Positions 51,167 through 60,515 of a stretch of DNA of 64,000 nucleotides are shown here, piece after piece. The stretch's first letter is position 1. Each line of letters starts with the position of its first letter. Position numbers and translations under genes: made by a program. This stretch comes from Roseateles oligotrophus. Lineage in GTDB: Bacteria; Pseudomonadota; Gammaproteobacteria; Burkholderiales; Burkholderiaceae_C. The notes below the pieces were generated by a model. That model was not told the origin of the DNA and ran no database searches. It saw only the letters and a program-made list of their open reading frames with translations. The stretch lies in contig NZ_JAJIRN010000011.1 in the NCBI RefSeq assembly GCF_025717515.1, forward strand, positions 124,001 to 188,000, in the 5' to 3' direction.

Positions 51167-53095
51167 TCAAGGCGCGCATTTTGGTTTACTGCATTTCAGG
51201 GTGCAGGCACGGGCGTCGTTGACGTTGATGACGCCGTTGCCATCAATGTCCAGCGCGGCGTTGCCGGGAGGCACCGTCTGACCACGGCCGGCCATGATGG
51301 CGTTGATGTCCATGCTATCGATACTGCCGTCGCCGTTGACGTCACATTTGTTCGCCACGTCGGCGCTCGCAATCGTGACGTCTTGAACGATCGGTGTCAG
51401 ACCCTGCGGACTGGCTGTCAGGCGCACTTGGGTTTCGATGTATCTGCCGTTTGTGTTGAATGGCGTGCCGTTGCTGACATCAAAAAATGACTGCCCTTGT
51501 AGCGCGGCCTGAGTATCGGCAATTCGCACCTTGACCGTCACGCTTGCACCTGCCGGCACGACGGCATTCCAGCCCACGGTACCCCAGAGCGTGCCGCTCG
51601 CGCCCCCATCTTGAGTAACATTCCAAGTGCCGGTTTGGACCGTGATATTCGCCGACGCAAAGCCGCTGGCGTCTGAGTAGGTGTACGGGGAATTGCCGGT
51701 AGGCAAGGTGCCCAGCGCGGTTCCTCCGAGCACCGCGCCTTCGGTCTCTCCCTTGAACTTCGAGATTTTGCTGGCGCCCAAATGGATCTGCCAGATGTCG
51801 TTGTTGGCATCGGGCATGATGCCCCGGCTGTCGCTGGCGGTGCCCGCTTGCGCCGGTCTGTCATAGATTAGCGCGCCAGTCGGGCTGAATTTGCTGATGC
51901 CACCACTCGATTTGCTGACCAATATATTGCCGCTGCCGTCAACATTGACCCCCAGGCTAGACGTAAACATTGCGGCCGGCACACTGAATGAATTGGTGTT
52001 CGAATCAAAACGCAGGTAGCTGTAGCCGGTGCCGCCAAGATAGACCAGCGTATGCCCATCACCCGCGTCTTTGCCCAAAGCGATGCCATAGTTGCTGCCG
52101 TATGCACCGTGGTAGAACGAACTCGCTAGGTAAGGCCCGCTGTTGCTCTGGGTATTGGTGACTTTGCCCATATAACTACCCAAACTGGCACTCCACAAGG
52201 TGCCGTCCTTGTCGATCAGGCAACCGTACGGCGATACATTGGGCACGCTGATGGGGCCGGAAATGGTGTGACCATCTACTCCGCTGACTTTGTAATAGGT
52301 TCCGTCTGAGTACAAGCCAACCCAGAGATTCCCATCGGTCCCCATGCACAAAGACCTGCCCAATTGACCCGAACGTAGTGGAGCGGCGACGCCATCAGGC
52401 ACCCGCTTGGCCCAGGCAATCCGTTCATCCTGAATTTCACAAGCAGTAAAGGGTGCACTGGCCGGACAGTCAATCACGCCGTTGTTATTGGTGTCCAGCA
52501 TGCCTTTCATCTCTGCGGCCTGGATCACTCCGTCGTTGTTGGCATCAAACGAAGAGTCGACCACCCCGTTGCCATTTCTGTCGATGAAGCCGTTGGCCAG
52601 TATTTTGATCAATACAGCCGATCGACCATCGAAATGTCGATTCAGGATGTAGGCATTGCCGTCTATATCCACGGCGGTTCGTGAGGGGGCCGGCCCCGAC
52701 CACGCGTAATTGGTCGGCGCCTCATTGCTGAACCATGTGTAGTAGCGGGCGACTTCACGGCCCGGTGATGCTGCTTGCTGAGTGGTGTCGAACTTGGACA
52801 AGGTGCGTTCGCCGGCATTGGCAACCCACAGAATCGGGAATCCGCCGCCAATCACATTTAGCTGCAACTGGTTGTTGTTGGGCGCGTTGTGATTGACGTT
52901 CTGCAGGACACCCAAATCGAACTGGCTATCTAAAGTGTAAGTGACCGATCCAGCCGTTGCGGCGCCACAGGCCAAAGCCATCGACAGTATTGCGATGCGC
53001 GGGGCGCTGGATCTGCCGCCTTCGCTCGGTGCTTGACCAAGCGACCGGTGGGTATTCGAAGGCATGGTCCAAGATGGGGAAATGTCATTTTTCAT
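51167..53095 (-). CDS. Secreted beta-propeller protein with C-terminal type I dockerin
   Basis: A 642-residue exported protein. After the signal peptide (IAILSMALACGAATAG) comes an NHL/SMP-30-like propeller (LWVANAGERTLSKFD, TAVDIDGNAYILNRHF, SLCMGTDGNLWVGLYSDGTY, GCLIDKDGTLWSASLGSYMG). Calcium-type loops are inserted near 170-215 (DRNGNGVVD, DANNDGVI, DTNNNGVID). A beta-rich domain at about 470-580 follows. The last 60 residues are a dockerin: two EF-hand-like repeats, CDVNGDGSIDSMDINAIMAG and LDIDGNGVINVNDAR, then a Cys-rich tail. The ATG at 53095 has GGAG six bases upstream; the longer frame begins with a TTG inside the Shine-Dalgarno. Confidence 0.85.
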   Translation of the reverse strand: MKNDISPSWTMPSNTHRSLGQAPSEGGRSSAPRIAILSMALACGAATAGSVTYTLDSQFDLGVLQNVNHNAPNNNQLQLNVIGGGFPILWVANAGERTLSKFDTTQQAASPGREVARYYTWFSNEAPTNYAWSGPAPSRTAVDIDGNAYILNRHFDGRSAVLIKILANGFIDRNGNGVVDSSFDANNDGVIQAAEMKGMLDTNNNGVIDCPASAPFTACEIQDERIAWAKRVPDGVAAPLRSGQLGRSLCMGTDGNLWVGLYSDGTYYKVSGVDGHTISGPISVPNVSPYGCLIDKDGTLWSASLGSYMGKVTNTQSNSGPYLASSFYHGAYGSNYGIALGKDAGDGHTLVYLGGTGYSYLRFDSNTNSFSVPAAMFTSSLGVNVDGSGNILVSKSSGGISKFSPTGALIYDRPAQAGTASDSRGIMPDANNDIWQIHLGASKISKFKGETEGAVLGGTALGTLPTGNSPYTYSDASGFASANITVQTGTWNVTQDGGASGTLWGTVGWNAVVPAGASVTVKVRIADTQAALQGQSFFDVSNGTPFNTNGRYIETQVRLTASPQGLTPIVQDVTIASADVANKCDVNGDGSIDSMDINAIMAGRGQTVPPGNAALDIDGNGVINVNDARACTLKCSKPKCAP

Positions 53096-53112
53096 CATGA
53101 TCTCCAAAGGTG

Positions 53113-54243
53113 TCAGTTCGAGATGGAAGCTTGATGTGGCTGGTTCACCGCCGCCAGTCGGGACTTGCCGGGCACAGATTCGACCGGCGCCACGTCGTAC
53201 ATCAGGTCCTGCCCGGTATGAGTCGTCAGGCGCCTAGCCGGCCCACCCTCCAGGTCAATTGCGTGCAGTTGAGGAGGGCCATTGCGCATGCTCAGAAAGA
53301 ACAAGGTTCGCCCATCCACCGACCATTTCGGTTCGTCGTCGTTGGCGGGGTGGCGCGTCAGATTGACCACGCCGCTGCCATCGGCGTTCATCAAAAAGAT
53401 GTCACCTGCGGAACGGCCGATGCTGCCCCCAGTGCGGTTCGATACAAAGGCGATGCGCCTGCCATCCGGAGACCACACCGGCTGCGTATTGATAAACGGC
53501 AACTGGGTGATCTGAACCGCCCGACTGCCATCCGGGCTGACAACATGAATATGCGTCTCGTGATAGGCATCTATTGATACGAACATCAGCTTGCTGCTGT
53601 CCGGAGACCAACTCAGTTGGGTCTTCTTGTATTTGTTGAGAGCGCTTGAAACGTCGCGGTCGTCCGCGCCGTCGGCCTTCATCACATGAAACTCGACACT
53701 ACCTTTGTCGCCGTAGACCTCATAGGCGATCTGCCGCCCGTCGGGGGACCAATGGATGTTGCCCTTGTCGCTTTCGGCCGTGGTGAGTTGGCGCAACTGT
53801 GTGCCATCAACGGCCATGCTGTACAGCGCCGCTTTGCGATCGCGGTAAGAGCGAAAGGCTATACGCTGACCATCGGGAGACCATGTGGCTGAATCGTTAG
53901 GCAAGGCATGTTCGGTCAAACGGGTCTGCTGCGATCCATCGGCATTCATCAAATAGATTTGCGGTGCCGCCCCGCCCCGGCTTGAGGTGAAGACGATGCG
54001 TTGTCCATCGGGTGACCACGCGGCCTGCGTGTTTTCGCCCGGCCCGGTGGTCAGTACTAGTTCATGGCTGCCATCGGCGTCAATGCTGGCGATCTGCGCG
54101 CCGCCGCCTTGAAGTGTGACGAACAAGAGTTTTTGCTTGGGGGCAATGCTGTCGGCGGACCATGCAACTCCACTCGCGAGCTGCTGCAAAAGTATGAATA
54201 TGAATATGAATATGAAGCGGTGCGGTGTTCGATAAAGTTTCAT
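53113..54243 (-). CDS. TolB-like beta-propeller protein, exported
   Basis: A 376-residue protein with a signal peptide whose core contains the alternating FIFIFIFI run coded by a hexamer repeat. The mature part is made of six or so WD40-like/TolB repeats with the recurring WSPDGQRIAF pattern (for example AAWSPDGQRIVFTSSRGG, ATWSPDGQRIAFRSYRDR, PVWSPDGRRIAFVSNRTGG) and IYLMNADGSQQTRLT links. It resembles TolB's C-terminal propeller but lacks the TolB N-terminal domain and is not near tolQRA or pal, so it is not TolB itself. The ATG at 54243 has AGGAG six bases before it (another ATG is one codon earlier). Confidence 0.85.
   Translation of the reverse strand: MKLYRTPHRFIFIFIFILLQQLASGVAWSADSIAPKQKLLFVTLQGGGAQIASIDADGSHELVLTTGPGENTQAAWSPDGQRIVFTSSRGGAAPQIYLMNADGSQQTRLTEHALPNDSATWSPDGQRIAFRSYRDRKAALYSMAVDGTQLRQLTTAESDKGNIHWSPDGRQIAYEVYGDKGSVEFHVMKADGADDRDVSSALNKYKKTQLSWSPDSSKLMFVSIDAYHETHIHVVSPDGSRAVQITQLPFINTQPVWSPDGRRIAFVSNRTGGSIGRSAGDIFLMNADGSGVVNLTRHPANDDEPKWSVDGRTLFFLSMRNGPPQLHAIDLEGGPARRLTTHTGQDLMYDVAPVESVPGKSRLAAVNQPHQASISN
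54193..54216 (-). repeat. Hexanucleotide repeat in a signal peptide (TATGAA x4)
   Basis: Four perfect tandem copies of TATGAA on the plus strand, read on the minus strand as alternating Phe-Ile codons in the hydrophobic core of the propeller-protein signal peptide. A change of one unit adds or removes two residues without a frameshift. Confidence 0.9.
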
Positions 54244-54256
54244 CATCAACTCCTGC

Positions 54257-54604
54257 TTATCGGGACACCAGACAAGTGCCGCCGCCAATGCGCTTGCCGT
54301 TCGCGTCCAGCAGTTCCAACTTATGCGCACCGGCAGCGGCAAGTTGGACATCGAGCGTCAGATCACCCTTTGCATTGGCCACCGCAGTCTGCTGTGATTG
54401 CCGCCCCTGAGGGTCGGAAATCAGCAAAGTGACTGGTTGCCATGCTTGCAATGAACCGGCCTTGAGCTGCACTTTTTGACCGTTAGCGGCCGATGGCACA
54501 CCGACCCATGGATCGGCGGCCAAGGCCGGGAGGCTGAATGCAAGGCTTGCAACAAGCAGCAAGCGGGGCAACCAGAGGGATTTCAAAGAACTTGCTTGCT
54601 TCAT
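54257..54604 (-). CDS. Small secreted protein, possible Ig-like fold
   Basis: A 115-residue exported protein with signal peptide (LPRLLLVASLAFSLPALA). The mature ~85 residues alternate hydrophobic and polar residues (VQLKAGSLQAWQPVTLLISD, GDLTLDVQLAAAGAHKLELLD), suggesting a small beta-sandwich. No family recognised. A good Shine-Dalgarno (AAGGAGAG) precedes the ATG. It is the first gene of the four-gene operon, 13 bases ahead of the TolB-like gene, so the operon promoter should lie just upstream. Confidence 0.7.
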   Translation of the reverse strand: MKQASSLKSLWLPRLLLVASLAFSLPALAADPWVGVPSAANGQKVQLKAGSLQAWQPVTLLISDPQGRQSQQTAVANAKGDLTLDVQLAAAGAHKLELLDANGKRIGGGTCLVSR

Positions 54605-54997
54605 CGCGCTCTCCTTCGTCGGTTAAGGGTGATTCGTTTGAGCCCGCACAAAGCAAGTTGCAATCAATGCGTGCTTTCGAGGAATTGCAATTCAGTGTCG
54701 GTAGGCCCATGCCCTTGTCGTTGCGAACCGTCAATTGATCGGCGCAGAACCCCCTTGTTTACGGGGGTAGAGGGGTGGTGGGCATTACCGGTTTGACAGG
54801 AGTGGATGTCGCGAGCTTGCAGTGGCGCAAAGGCAATTTTCTGGTTCGGTCGGTCTTTGATTGCGCGCGCTCAAAGCGGCCTCTCCACTGTTGGCTAAAT
54901 TGCCAGCAAGGCTTGACGGGCAATCAAGGCTTGATTTGATTCATCTTGGTGTGAGCCGGCTGCTTCCTTTGTCGCAGGGCGGGTCTGGGGCGACGGC
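54605..54997. other. Divergent intergenic region (secreted-protein operon / ftsH)
   Basis: 393 bases with no supported gene. It contains the C-tract inverted repeat listed separately and must hold the leftward promoter of the four-gene operon and the rightward promoter of ftsH. No sigma-54 type GG-N10-GC element was recognised at a convincing position. Confidence 0.6.
54749..54770 (-). promoter_or_regulatory. C-tract inverted repeat, possible operator (copy 1)
   Basis: On the minus strand it reads CTACCCCC, eight bases, GGGGGT: arms ACCCCC and GGGGGT are perfectly inverted. It lies about 145 bases upstream of the secreted-protein operon. A closely similar element (CTACTCCCC, eight bases, GGGGA) precedes the subtilase gene at 63298-63319. 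Confidence 0.55.
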
Positions 54998-56974
54998 ATG
55001 GAAAATGACAAACGGCGCTGGAATCTGGGCTATTGGCTGTTGGCGCTGCTGGCATTGACCTTGTTGCAGGAACTCTGGCGCAGTACCGGCCAGTTTGAGT
55101 CTGTGCCTTACAGCGAGTTTGAGCGGGCATTGGCCGACGGTCGAATCGATGAGGTCACCGTGTCCGACCACGGCATCAGTGGTCGCCTGAAGTCGCCCGA
55201 AGGCAACAAGACGAGCTTGGTGGCGATCCGGGTCGAACCCGATTTGGCGGCGCGCCTGGAGCGCTATAAAGTGCCCTACAAGCGGGTGGTCGAGAACACG
55301 TTCTGGCGCGACTTGCTGTCTTGGGTGGCGCCCACGCTGGTGTTCTTCGGCATCTGGTATTTCGTCACCCGGCGCCTGGCCGAACAGTCCGGCGGCGCGG
55401 GGGGCATGGGCGGCCTTGGCGGTTTTATGTCGATCGGCAAGAGCCGCGCCAAGGTCTATGTTGAAACCGCCACCGGCGTGAGTTTTGCCGACGTGGCCGG
55501 CGTCGACGAAGCCAAGCATGAGTTGGAAGAGATCGTCGACTTCCTCAAGCATCCGCAAGACTATGGTCGGCTCGGTGCGCACATCCCCAAGGGCGTGTTG
55601 CTTGTCGGCCCGCCAGGCACCGGCAAGACCCTGCTGGCGCGGGCAGTAGCCGGCGAGGCCAAGGTGGCGTTCTTTTCAATCTCGGGCAGCGAATTCGTCG
55701 AGATGTTTGTCGGCGTGGGTGCTGCGCGTGTGCGCGATCTATTCGAGCAGGCGCGGGCGCGGGCGCCGGCCATCATCTTCATTGATGAACTGGACGCGCT
55801 GGGCCGGGCGCGTGGTGCTTTCCCCGGGCTCGGTGGGCATGACGAGAAGGAGCAGACCTTGAACCAGTTGCTGGTTGAGATGGACGGCTTTGATCCCTCG
55901 GTCGGGCTCATCATTCTGTCGGCCACCAACCGGCCGGAGATTCTCGATCCGGCGCTGCTGCGCGCCGGGCGCTTCGATCGGCAGGTGCTGATCGACAAGC
56001 CCGACCGGGTCGGCCGCCTGCAGATTCTTCGGGTGCATGTGCGCAAGATCAAGCTGGCGCCGGCCTTGGCGCTCGAACAAGTGGCAGCATTAACGCCCGG
56101 ATTCAGCGGTGCAGACTTGGCCAATCTCGTCAACGAGGCGGCCTTGCTGGCAACCCGGCGGCAGGCGGCGCAGGTGGAGTTGGCCGACTTCACGGCGGCG
56201 GTCGAGCGCATCGTGGCGGGGCTCGAGAAGAAGAACCGGCTGCTCAATCCCCAGGAGCGAGAGGCGGTGGCATTCCACGAGATGGGTCATGCGCTGGTCG
56301 CATTGGCGCTGCCCGGCATGGATAGCGTGCACAAGGTGTCCATCATTCCGCGCGGCATTGGCGCGTTGGGCTACACCATTCAGCGCCCGACCGAAGATCG
56401 CTACCTGATGACGCGACTCGAGTTGGAACACAAGATCAGCGTGTTGCTGGCCGGCCGGGCGGCCGAAAAGCTGCAGTTCAATGAGCTCAGCACCGGCGCC
56501 GCCGATGATCTGGCACGCGCTACCGACATCGCCCGCGATATGGTCACGCGCTACGGCATGGACGAAGGCTTGGGTTATGTGGCCTACGAGTTGCCGCGCC
56601 CGACCACACCGGGCCTGCCGCCGCCCGAATGGCTGGCCGGCAGCGCCAAACTCGCACCCGAGACGCAGGGCCGCATCGACGCGGCGGTGCGAGGCCTGGT
56701 GATGGCAGGGTTTGAACGGGCCACGCAATTGCTGACCCAGCAGCGCCAACTGCTGGAGCGCGGCGCCAGACTCTTGCTCGAAAAGGAAACCCTGGGAGAA
56801 ACAGAGCTGCTTGAGTTGACGGCCGCATTGCGACCGTCTTGCCCTCACGAAGCTCAAGCCAAAGCACCAGCCAAGCCGTCAGCAACACCGTCAGCAACAC
56901 CGTCAGCGACATCAGAACCCGTACCGCAGTCGGCTCCGTCCGGGTCAATCGTCGCGGGTAGGCCCAGTCCTTGA
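54998..56974 (+). CDS. ftsH: ATP-dependent zinc metalloprotease FtsH (probable paralogue)
   Basis: A 658-residue membrane AAA protease. Two N-terminal membrane helices ([14 protein letters not shown], and [14 protein letters not shown] near 110-123) flank a periplasmic domain. The AAA module has Walker A GPPGTGKT, Walker [12 protein letters not shown] and [21 protein letters not shown]. The zinc site is HEMGH (His427, Glu428, His431). The tail after ~615 is Ala/Pro/Ser-rich with a three-fold PSAT repeat. The gene is not next to rlmE or folP, the usual neighbours of the housekeeping copy, and the AAA region differs from canonical FtsH in places (for example [17 protein letters not shown]), so I take it as an accessory copy. 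Confidence 0.9.
   Translation: MENDKRRWNLGYWLLALLALTLLQELWRSTGQFESVPYSEFERALADGRIDEVTVSDHGISGRLKSPEGNKTSLVAIRVEPDLAARLERYKVPYKRVVENTFWRDLLSWVAPTLVFFGIWYFVTRRLAEQSGGAGGMGGLGGFMSIGKSRAKVYVETATGVSFADVAGVDEAKHELEEIVDFLKHPQDYGRLGAHIPKGVLLVGPPGTGKTLLARAVAGEAKVAFFSISGSEFVEMFVGVGAARVRDLFEQARARAPAIIFIDELDALGRARGAFPGLGGHDEKEQTLNQLLVEMDGFDPSVGLIILSATNRPEILDPALLRAGRFDRQVLIDKPDRVGRLQILRVHVRKIKLAPALALEQVAALTPGFSGADLANLVNEAALLATRRQAAQVELADFTAAVERIVAGLEKKNRLLNPQEREAVAFHEMGHALVALALPGMDSVHKVSIIPRGIGALGYTIQRPTEDRYLMTRLELEHKISVLLAGRAAEKLQFNELSTGAADDLARATDIARDMVTRYGMDEGLGYVAYELPRPTTPGLPPPEWLAGSAKLAPETQGRIDAAVRGLVMAGFERATQLLTQQRQLLERGARLLLEKETLGETELLELTAALRPSCPHEAQAKAPAKPSATPSATPSATSEPVPQSAPSGSIVAGRPSP
56876..56911 (+). 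repeat. 12-bp tandem repeat in ftsH tail
   Basis: Three tandem copies of CCGTCAGCAACA (the last with one change) encode the PSAT repeat at the FtsH C-terminus. In-frame unit length means copy-number change alters only tail length. Confidence 0.85.
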
Positions 56975-57023
56975 GTCGAGCTGTTGATGGCGTCGGCCAC
57001 GCATGCGCAAAAAAGAGCGGGGA

Positions 57024-57719
57024 CTACTTCGCCGCGTCCTGCAGTGCGGCCTGCAAGCCGTTCGCATCGGCATTGCTGGCGATGCGCTTGACCAGGATGT
57101 CGATCGGCGTTGCTGCTTGCTCGTAGTAGGCGGCGTTGATGGTCCGGCGCACATCGAGCACCGCGCCATCAACGGCGATGCCGGCAAACGCCCCTTTGGC
57201 CTTCGAATAGACAACAAAGTCGGCGTTCAGCGAGAGGTTCTTTCCCACTGCTTTGGAACCCAGAGCGGCAGTCACGTCGGCACCCAGCTTGACCTTGTTG
57301 GTATAGAGCGAGTCCAGCGCCTTTTGTGAATTTACCAGCATCACCATTTCGGCCGATGAGGCGCCGGCTTGCAAGCCTAGGCTGGCGGCTCCCATGGTGT
57401 AAAACGCCGGTCCCACCCATGCGCCGGTATTGCCATCGCGCGCCATTAAAACGCCATTGCCGCCGGCTCCGCCCAGAAAGAAGCCGGCCTTCAACACCTG
57501 CGGGAAGATCAATACCGCATGTGCCTTGGCCAGCTCGGACTTCATTGACGCGAAGTCTGGGTCATTGGCCAAGGCTTTGATCGTGGCCGCCGACTTGGCG
57601 ACCAAGCTCTCGGCTTCGGCCTTGTCCGCTGCCTGAGCCGAGGGGCTGCCGATGAAGAAACCGACGGCAATTGCCGCAACGGCGAGCGGGAAAACATGTT
57701 TGCGAATGGCGATGTTCAT
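57024..57719 (-). CDS. SYLF (Ysc84) domain lipid-binding protein, exported
   Basis: A 231-residue protein with a signal peptide (FPLAVAAIAVGFFIGSPSAQA). The SYLF/Ysc84 domain covers about 60-225: AHAVLIFPQVLKAGFFLGGAGGNGVLMAR, WVGPAFYTMGAASLGLQAGASSAEMVMLV and KGAFAGIAVDGAVLDVR. Eukaryotic relatives bind phosphoinositides; bacterial ones are periplasmic with unknown targets. The start follows AGGAG. It converges on ftsH with a 49-base gap. Confidence 0.9.
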   Translation of the reverse strand: MNIAIRKHVFPLAVAAIAVGFFIGSPSAQAADKAEAESLVAKSAATIKALANDPDFASMKSELAKAHAVLIFPQVLKAGFFLGGAGGNGVLMARDGNTGAWVGPAFYTMGAASLGLQAGASSAEMVMLVNSQKALDSLYTNKVKLGADVTAALGSKAVGKNLSLNADFVVYSKAKGAFAGIAVDGAVLDVRRTINAAYYEQAATPIDILVKRIASNADANGLQAALQDAAK

Positions 57720-57808
57720 GACCGACTACTCCTATAAAAAGTTGCGAGAAAAGAAAAGATTTCGCATATCTAGCCGAGCGTTGAATGACGGCATGCTTTC
57801 TTGCTGAT

Positions 57809-59149
57809 TCAGCCGGTCGAATGCGCGATGTCGCTGTATTCGCGCTCTCTACCCGACTCTTGCTTGGGGGCTGGAGGTCCGCTTTGGCGGCTGCGATAGA
57901 GCTCAAGCACGCAGGCGCCGGCACCGAGCACGGTGATGATGAACAGCGCCAAGCCACCGACAAAAGGTAGATGGCTGACCAGCATCACCAGCAGCAGCGC
58001 CGCAGAAAACAAGGCAATCGACATCGCAAAGGCTTGCTCGGGTCTGTCACTCAGCGCTGGAAACAGCTGTTGCTTGGCGCGCCATGCCAGGAACAGCACA
58101 CCGACCAAGTAACCCGTCAGCAAGACGACCGGGTAGAGCGCAAGCAGGGTCAGTCCCAGGGGAATGCCAAGAATGGTGATGCAGAGCAGCAGCGCCAATA
58201 TCGGCAGGCCCACCAAGCTGCCAAACCCGATCGCCAATGCCAAGCCGGCCGAATCACCGACTGCCGCCGCGGCCCGCGAAGAGAAGCCGGGAAAGACCAG
58301 CAGCAAGACCGCTGCGCAGGCCAGCAAGGCCAGAAAGGCGAAGATATGAGCCATCCATGACGGGCCGCGCCAATCCATATGGCGCTCCCAGTTGTGTTCT
58401 CCGTTGCGCTCCCAATCCGCATCCCCGCTACGCTTGTCGAGACGGCGGTCGCGCCCATTGCGTTGCCCGTCTCCAGCCTGCTCCCGCGTCACCGCGCCGG
58501 CAATCGTGGCTCCGGCGGCGCGGCTCAATTCCTGCGGAGCCGAGTAGTCGAGTGAGCCCGCCAACTTGGCCAGCGGCCCCAGCTCGATTGTTTTGGCGTT
58601 CAAACTCGTATCGCCGTTAACCTCGGCGTTCAGGATGATTTCTTGTGCATTCACCCGCAGCGGGCCATCGATTCGGCCCTCAATCAACACCTTGCCGCCG
58701 TTTAACTTTGCGAGCTGCCGCACATGGGCCGCCTTCGTCAGCTGAATATTGCCGGCACTGACGTTCAACTCACCGCCGATGCTGGTTTCGATGCGGACAT
58801 CGCCGGCCAGCAAGCGCACGTCGTCACCCACCGGCGCACGCACGTCGATCGAGCCGCCCATTGCCATCACATCACCCTTGATCTCCTGGTCAAGCACGAT
58901 CCGGCCGCCGAGCGCAAGAAAGTCGCCCTCCACGGGGCTGCCTGGATGCACGCTGCTGCCGCTCATATAGACATTGCGGGAAGGCTCGGCAATGGTCTTG
59001 ACTCTAGGCGCCGGAGCCGCCTCGGTATTCGCGCTAGCGGCCGCTGCGCGGGCAGTTTCGGCTGCCATAGCCGCTTCAAGGCCCAGTGGAATGAGCAAAG
59101 CCAATAAAGCAAATCGAACAACGCTGGGCATCGATAGACCATGCTTCAT
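57809..59149 (-). CDS. Bactofilin-like polymer-forming domain fused to membrane domain
   Basis: A 446-residue protein. After a signal peptide (FALLALLIPLGLEAAMA), residues 60-215 form right-handed-helix-like repeats (EGDFLALGGRIVLDQEIKGD, MAMGGSIDVRAPVGDDVRL, IEGRIDGPLRVNAQEIILNA) typical of polymer-forming/bactofilin-like domains but here exported. A charged linker (DRRLDKRSGDADWERNGEHN) leads to about four membrane helices from 270 on (IFAFLALLACAAVLLLVFPGF, GSLVGLPILALLLCITILGI, and two more). Function is unknown; a surface or periplasmic scaffold anchored in the inner membrane is plausible. It is the first gene ahead of the SYLF gene, 89 bases apart. Confidence 0.8.
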   Translation of the reverse strand: MKHGLSMPSVVRFALLALLIPLGLEAAMAAETARAAAASANTEAAPAPRVKTIAEPSRNVYMSGSSVHPGSPVEGDFLALGGRIVLDQEIKGDVMAMGGSIDVRAPVGDDVRLLAGDVRIETSIGGELNVSAGNIQLTKAAHVRQLAKLNGGKVLIEGRIDGPLRVNAQEIILNAEVNGDTSLNAKTIELGPLAKLAGSLDYSAPQELSRAAGATIAGAVTREQAGDGQRNGRDRRLDKRSGDADWERNGEHNWERHMDWRGPSWMAHIFAFLALLACAAVLLLVFPGFSSRAAAAVGDSAGLALAIGFGSLVGLPILALLLCITILGIPLGLTLLALYPVVLLTGYLVGVLFLAWRAKQQLFPALSDRPEQAFAMSIALFSAALLLVMLVSHLPFVGGLALFIITVLGAGACVLELYRSRQSGPPAPKQESGREREYSDIAHSTG

Positions 59150-59285
59150 GAGGGGGACTCCATGCTTCAGGGCAGGAAGAAGGCTTCTTTCCCGACTGAA
59201 CTCAATCTAGGCGAGACGGCACGGGCTCGATTGACCGACCGCAATGTGACTGATCTTTGTGGCATTGCCTGCTAGAGTGCCGGCC

Positions 59286-60515
59286 ATGCCTGAAACACAA
59301 ACTCAACCACTCGCCGGCAAGCATGTCTTGCTGGGTCTGTCCGGCGGCATCGCCTGCTACAAGACGGCCGAATTGACGCGCTTGCTCATCAAGGCCGGCG
59401 CCAGCGTGCAAGTCGTGATGAGCGAGGCCGCCGAACAGTTCATCACCGCGGTGACTATGCAGGCGCTGTCCAATCGGCCGGTGGCGAGCAGTCAATGGGA
59501 TGCCCGCGAGCCCAACAATATGGCCCATATCAATCTGAGCCGCGAGGCCGATCTGATGCTGGTGGCGCCGGCCAGCGCGGACCTCATCGCCAAGCTTGTG
59601 CAGGGCCGGGCCGATGATTTGCTCAGCCTGACGGCGCTGGCGCGGCCCATCGAGCGCTGTCCCTTGGCGGTGGCGCCGGCGATGAACCGCGAGATGTGGG
59701 CGCATCCGGCGACGCAGCGCAATGTGGCTCAGCTTAGGCTCGACGGCGCCTTCGTGTTCGGACCCGGCAGCGGCGAGCAGGCCTGCGGCGAGGTGGGCGA
59801 TGGCCGCATGCTGGAGGCGGCCGAGTTGCTGGACGAGGTGATCGCTTTCTTCCAGCCCAAATTATTGGCCGGTCGGCGTGTCTTGATCACCGCCGGCCCG
59901 ACCTTCGAGCCTATCGACCCGGTCCGCGGGATAACGAATCACTCCAGCGGCAAGATGGGTTTTGCGCTCGCTCGCGCGGCGCGGGACGCCGGCGCGGCGG
60001 TCACGCTGGTGGCCGGCCCGGTGCATCTGGCCACGCCGCGCGGCGTCAAGCGCATTGATGTGCAAAGCGCGCAGCAGATGTTTGACGAGGTGCTGCCCTT
60101 GGCGGCGCAGCATGAGATTTTTGTCGCCACCGCGGCGGTCGCCGATTGGCGGCCCGCCAGCGCGCAGCCACACAAGATCAAGAAGGACGGCAGTGGGGCC
60201 CCGCCGAGCTTGGCGATGACCGAGAACCCGGACATTCTTGCCGCCGTGGCCAAGCTGGCCGACAAGCCTTTTTGCGTCGGCTTTGCGGCCGAAAGCGAGG
60301 ATCTGCTCAAACATGGCCGTGCCAAGTTGGTGCGCAAGGGCGTGCCGCTGATCGTCGGCAATATCGGCCCGGCCACCTTTGGCCTTGACCACAATGCGCT
60401 GCTGCTGATCGATGCTGGAGGCGAGCGCGAAATCCCTCATAACGACAAACTCAGTTTGGCGCGCGAACTGGTTCGCGAGATCGCCGAGCGATTCGAAAAG
60501 AAGAAGCAAAGATGA
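59286..60515 (+). CDS. coaBC: Bifunctional phosphopantothenoylcysteine decarboxylase/phosphopantothenate-cysteine ligase
   Basis: A 409-residue enzyme for two steps of coenzyme A synthesis. The N-terminal flavin decarboxylase (CoaC) has [39 protein letters not shown] and the active-site [17 protein letters not shown]. The C-terminal ligase (CoaB) has [31 protein letters not shown] and KIKKDG. The ATG at 59286 begins the standard N-terminus. It overlaps dut by ATGA, a pairing common in Proteobacteria. Confidence 0.96.
   Translation: MPETQTQPLAGKHVLLGLSGGIACYKTAELTRLLIKAGASVQVVMSEAAEQFITAVTMQALSNRPVASSQWDAREPNNMAHINLSREADLMLVAPASADLIAKLVQGRADDLLSLTALARPIERCPLAVAPAMNREMWAHPATQRNVAQLRLDGAFVFGPGSGEQACGEVGDGRMLEAAELLDEVIAFFQPKLLAGRRVLITAGPTFEPIDPVRGITNHSSGKMGFALARAARDAGAAVTLVAGPVHLATPRGVKRIDVQSAQQMFDEVLPLAAQHEIFVATAAVADWRPASAQPHKIKKDGSGAPPSLAMTENPDILAAVAKLADKPFCVGFAAESEDLLKHGRAKLVRKGVPLIVGNIGPATFGLDHNALLLIDAGGEREIPHNDKLSLARELVREIAERFEKKKQR

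Noticed and set aside
53113-54243. Calling the WSPDG-repeat protein TolB
   Set aside because: It lacks the TolB N-terminal domain and the tol-pal context and sits in a PEP-CTERM/dockerin operon.
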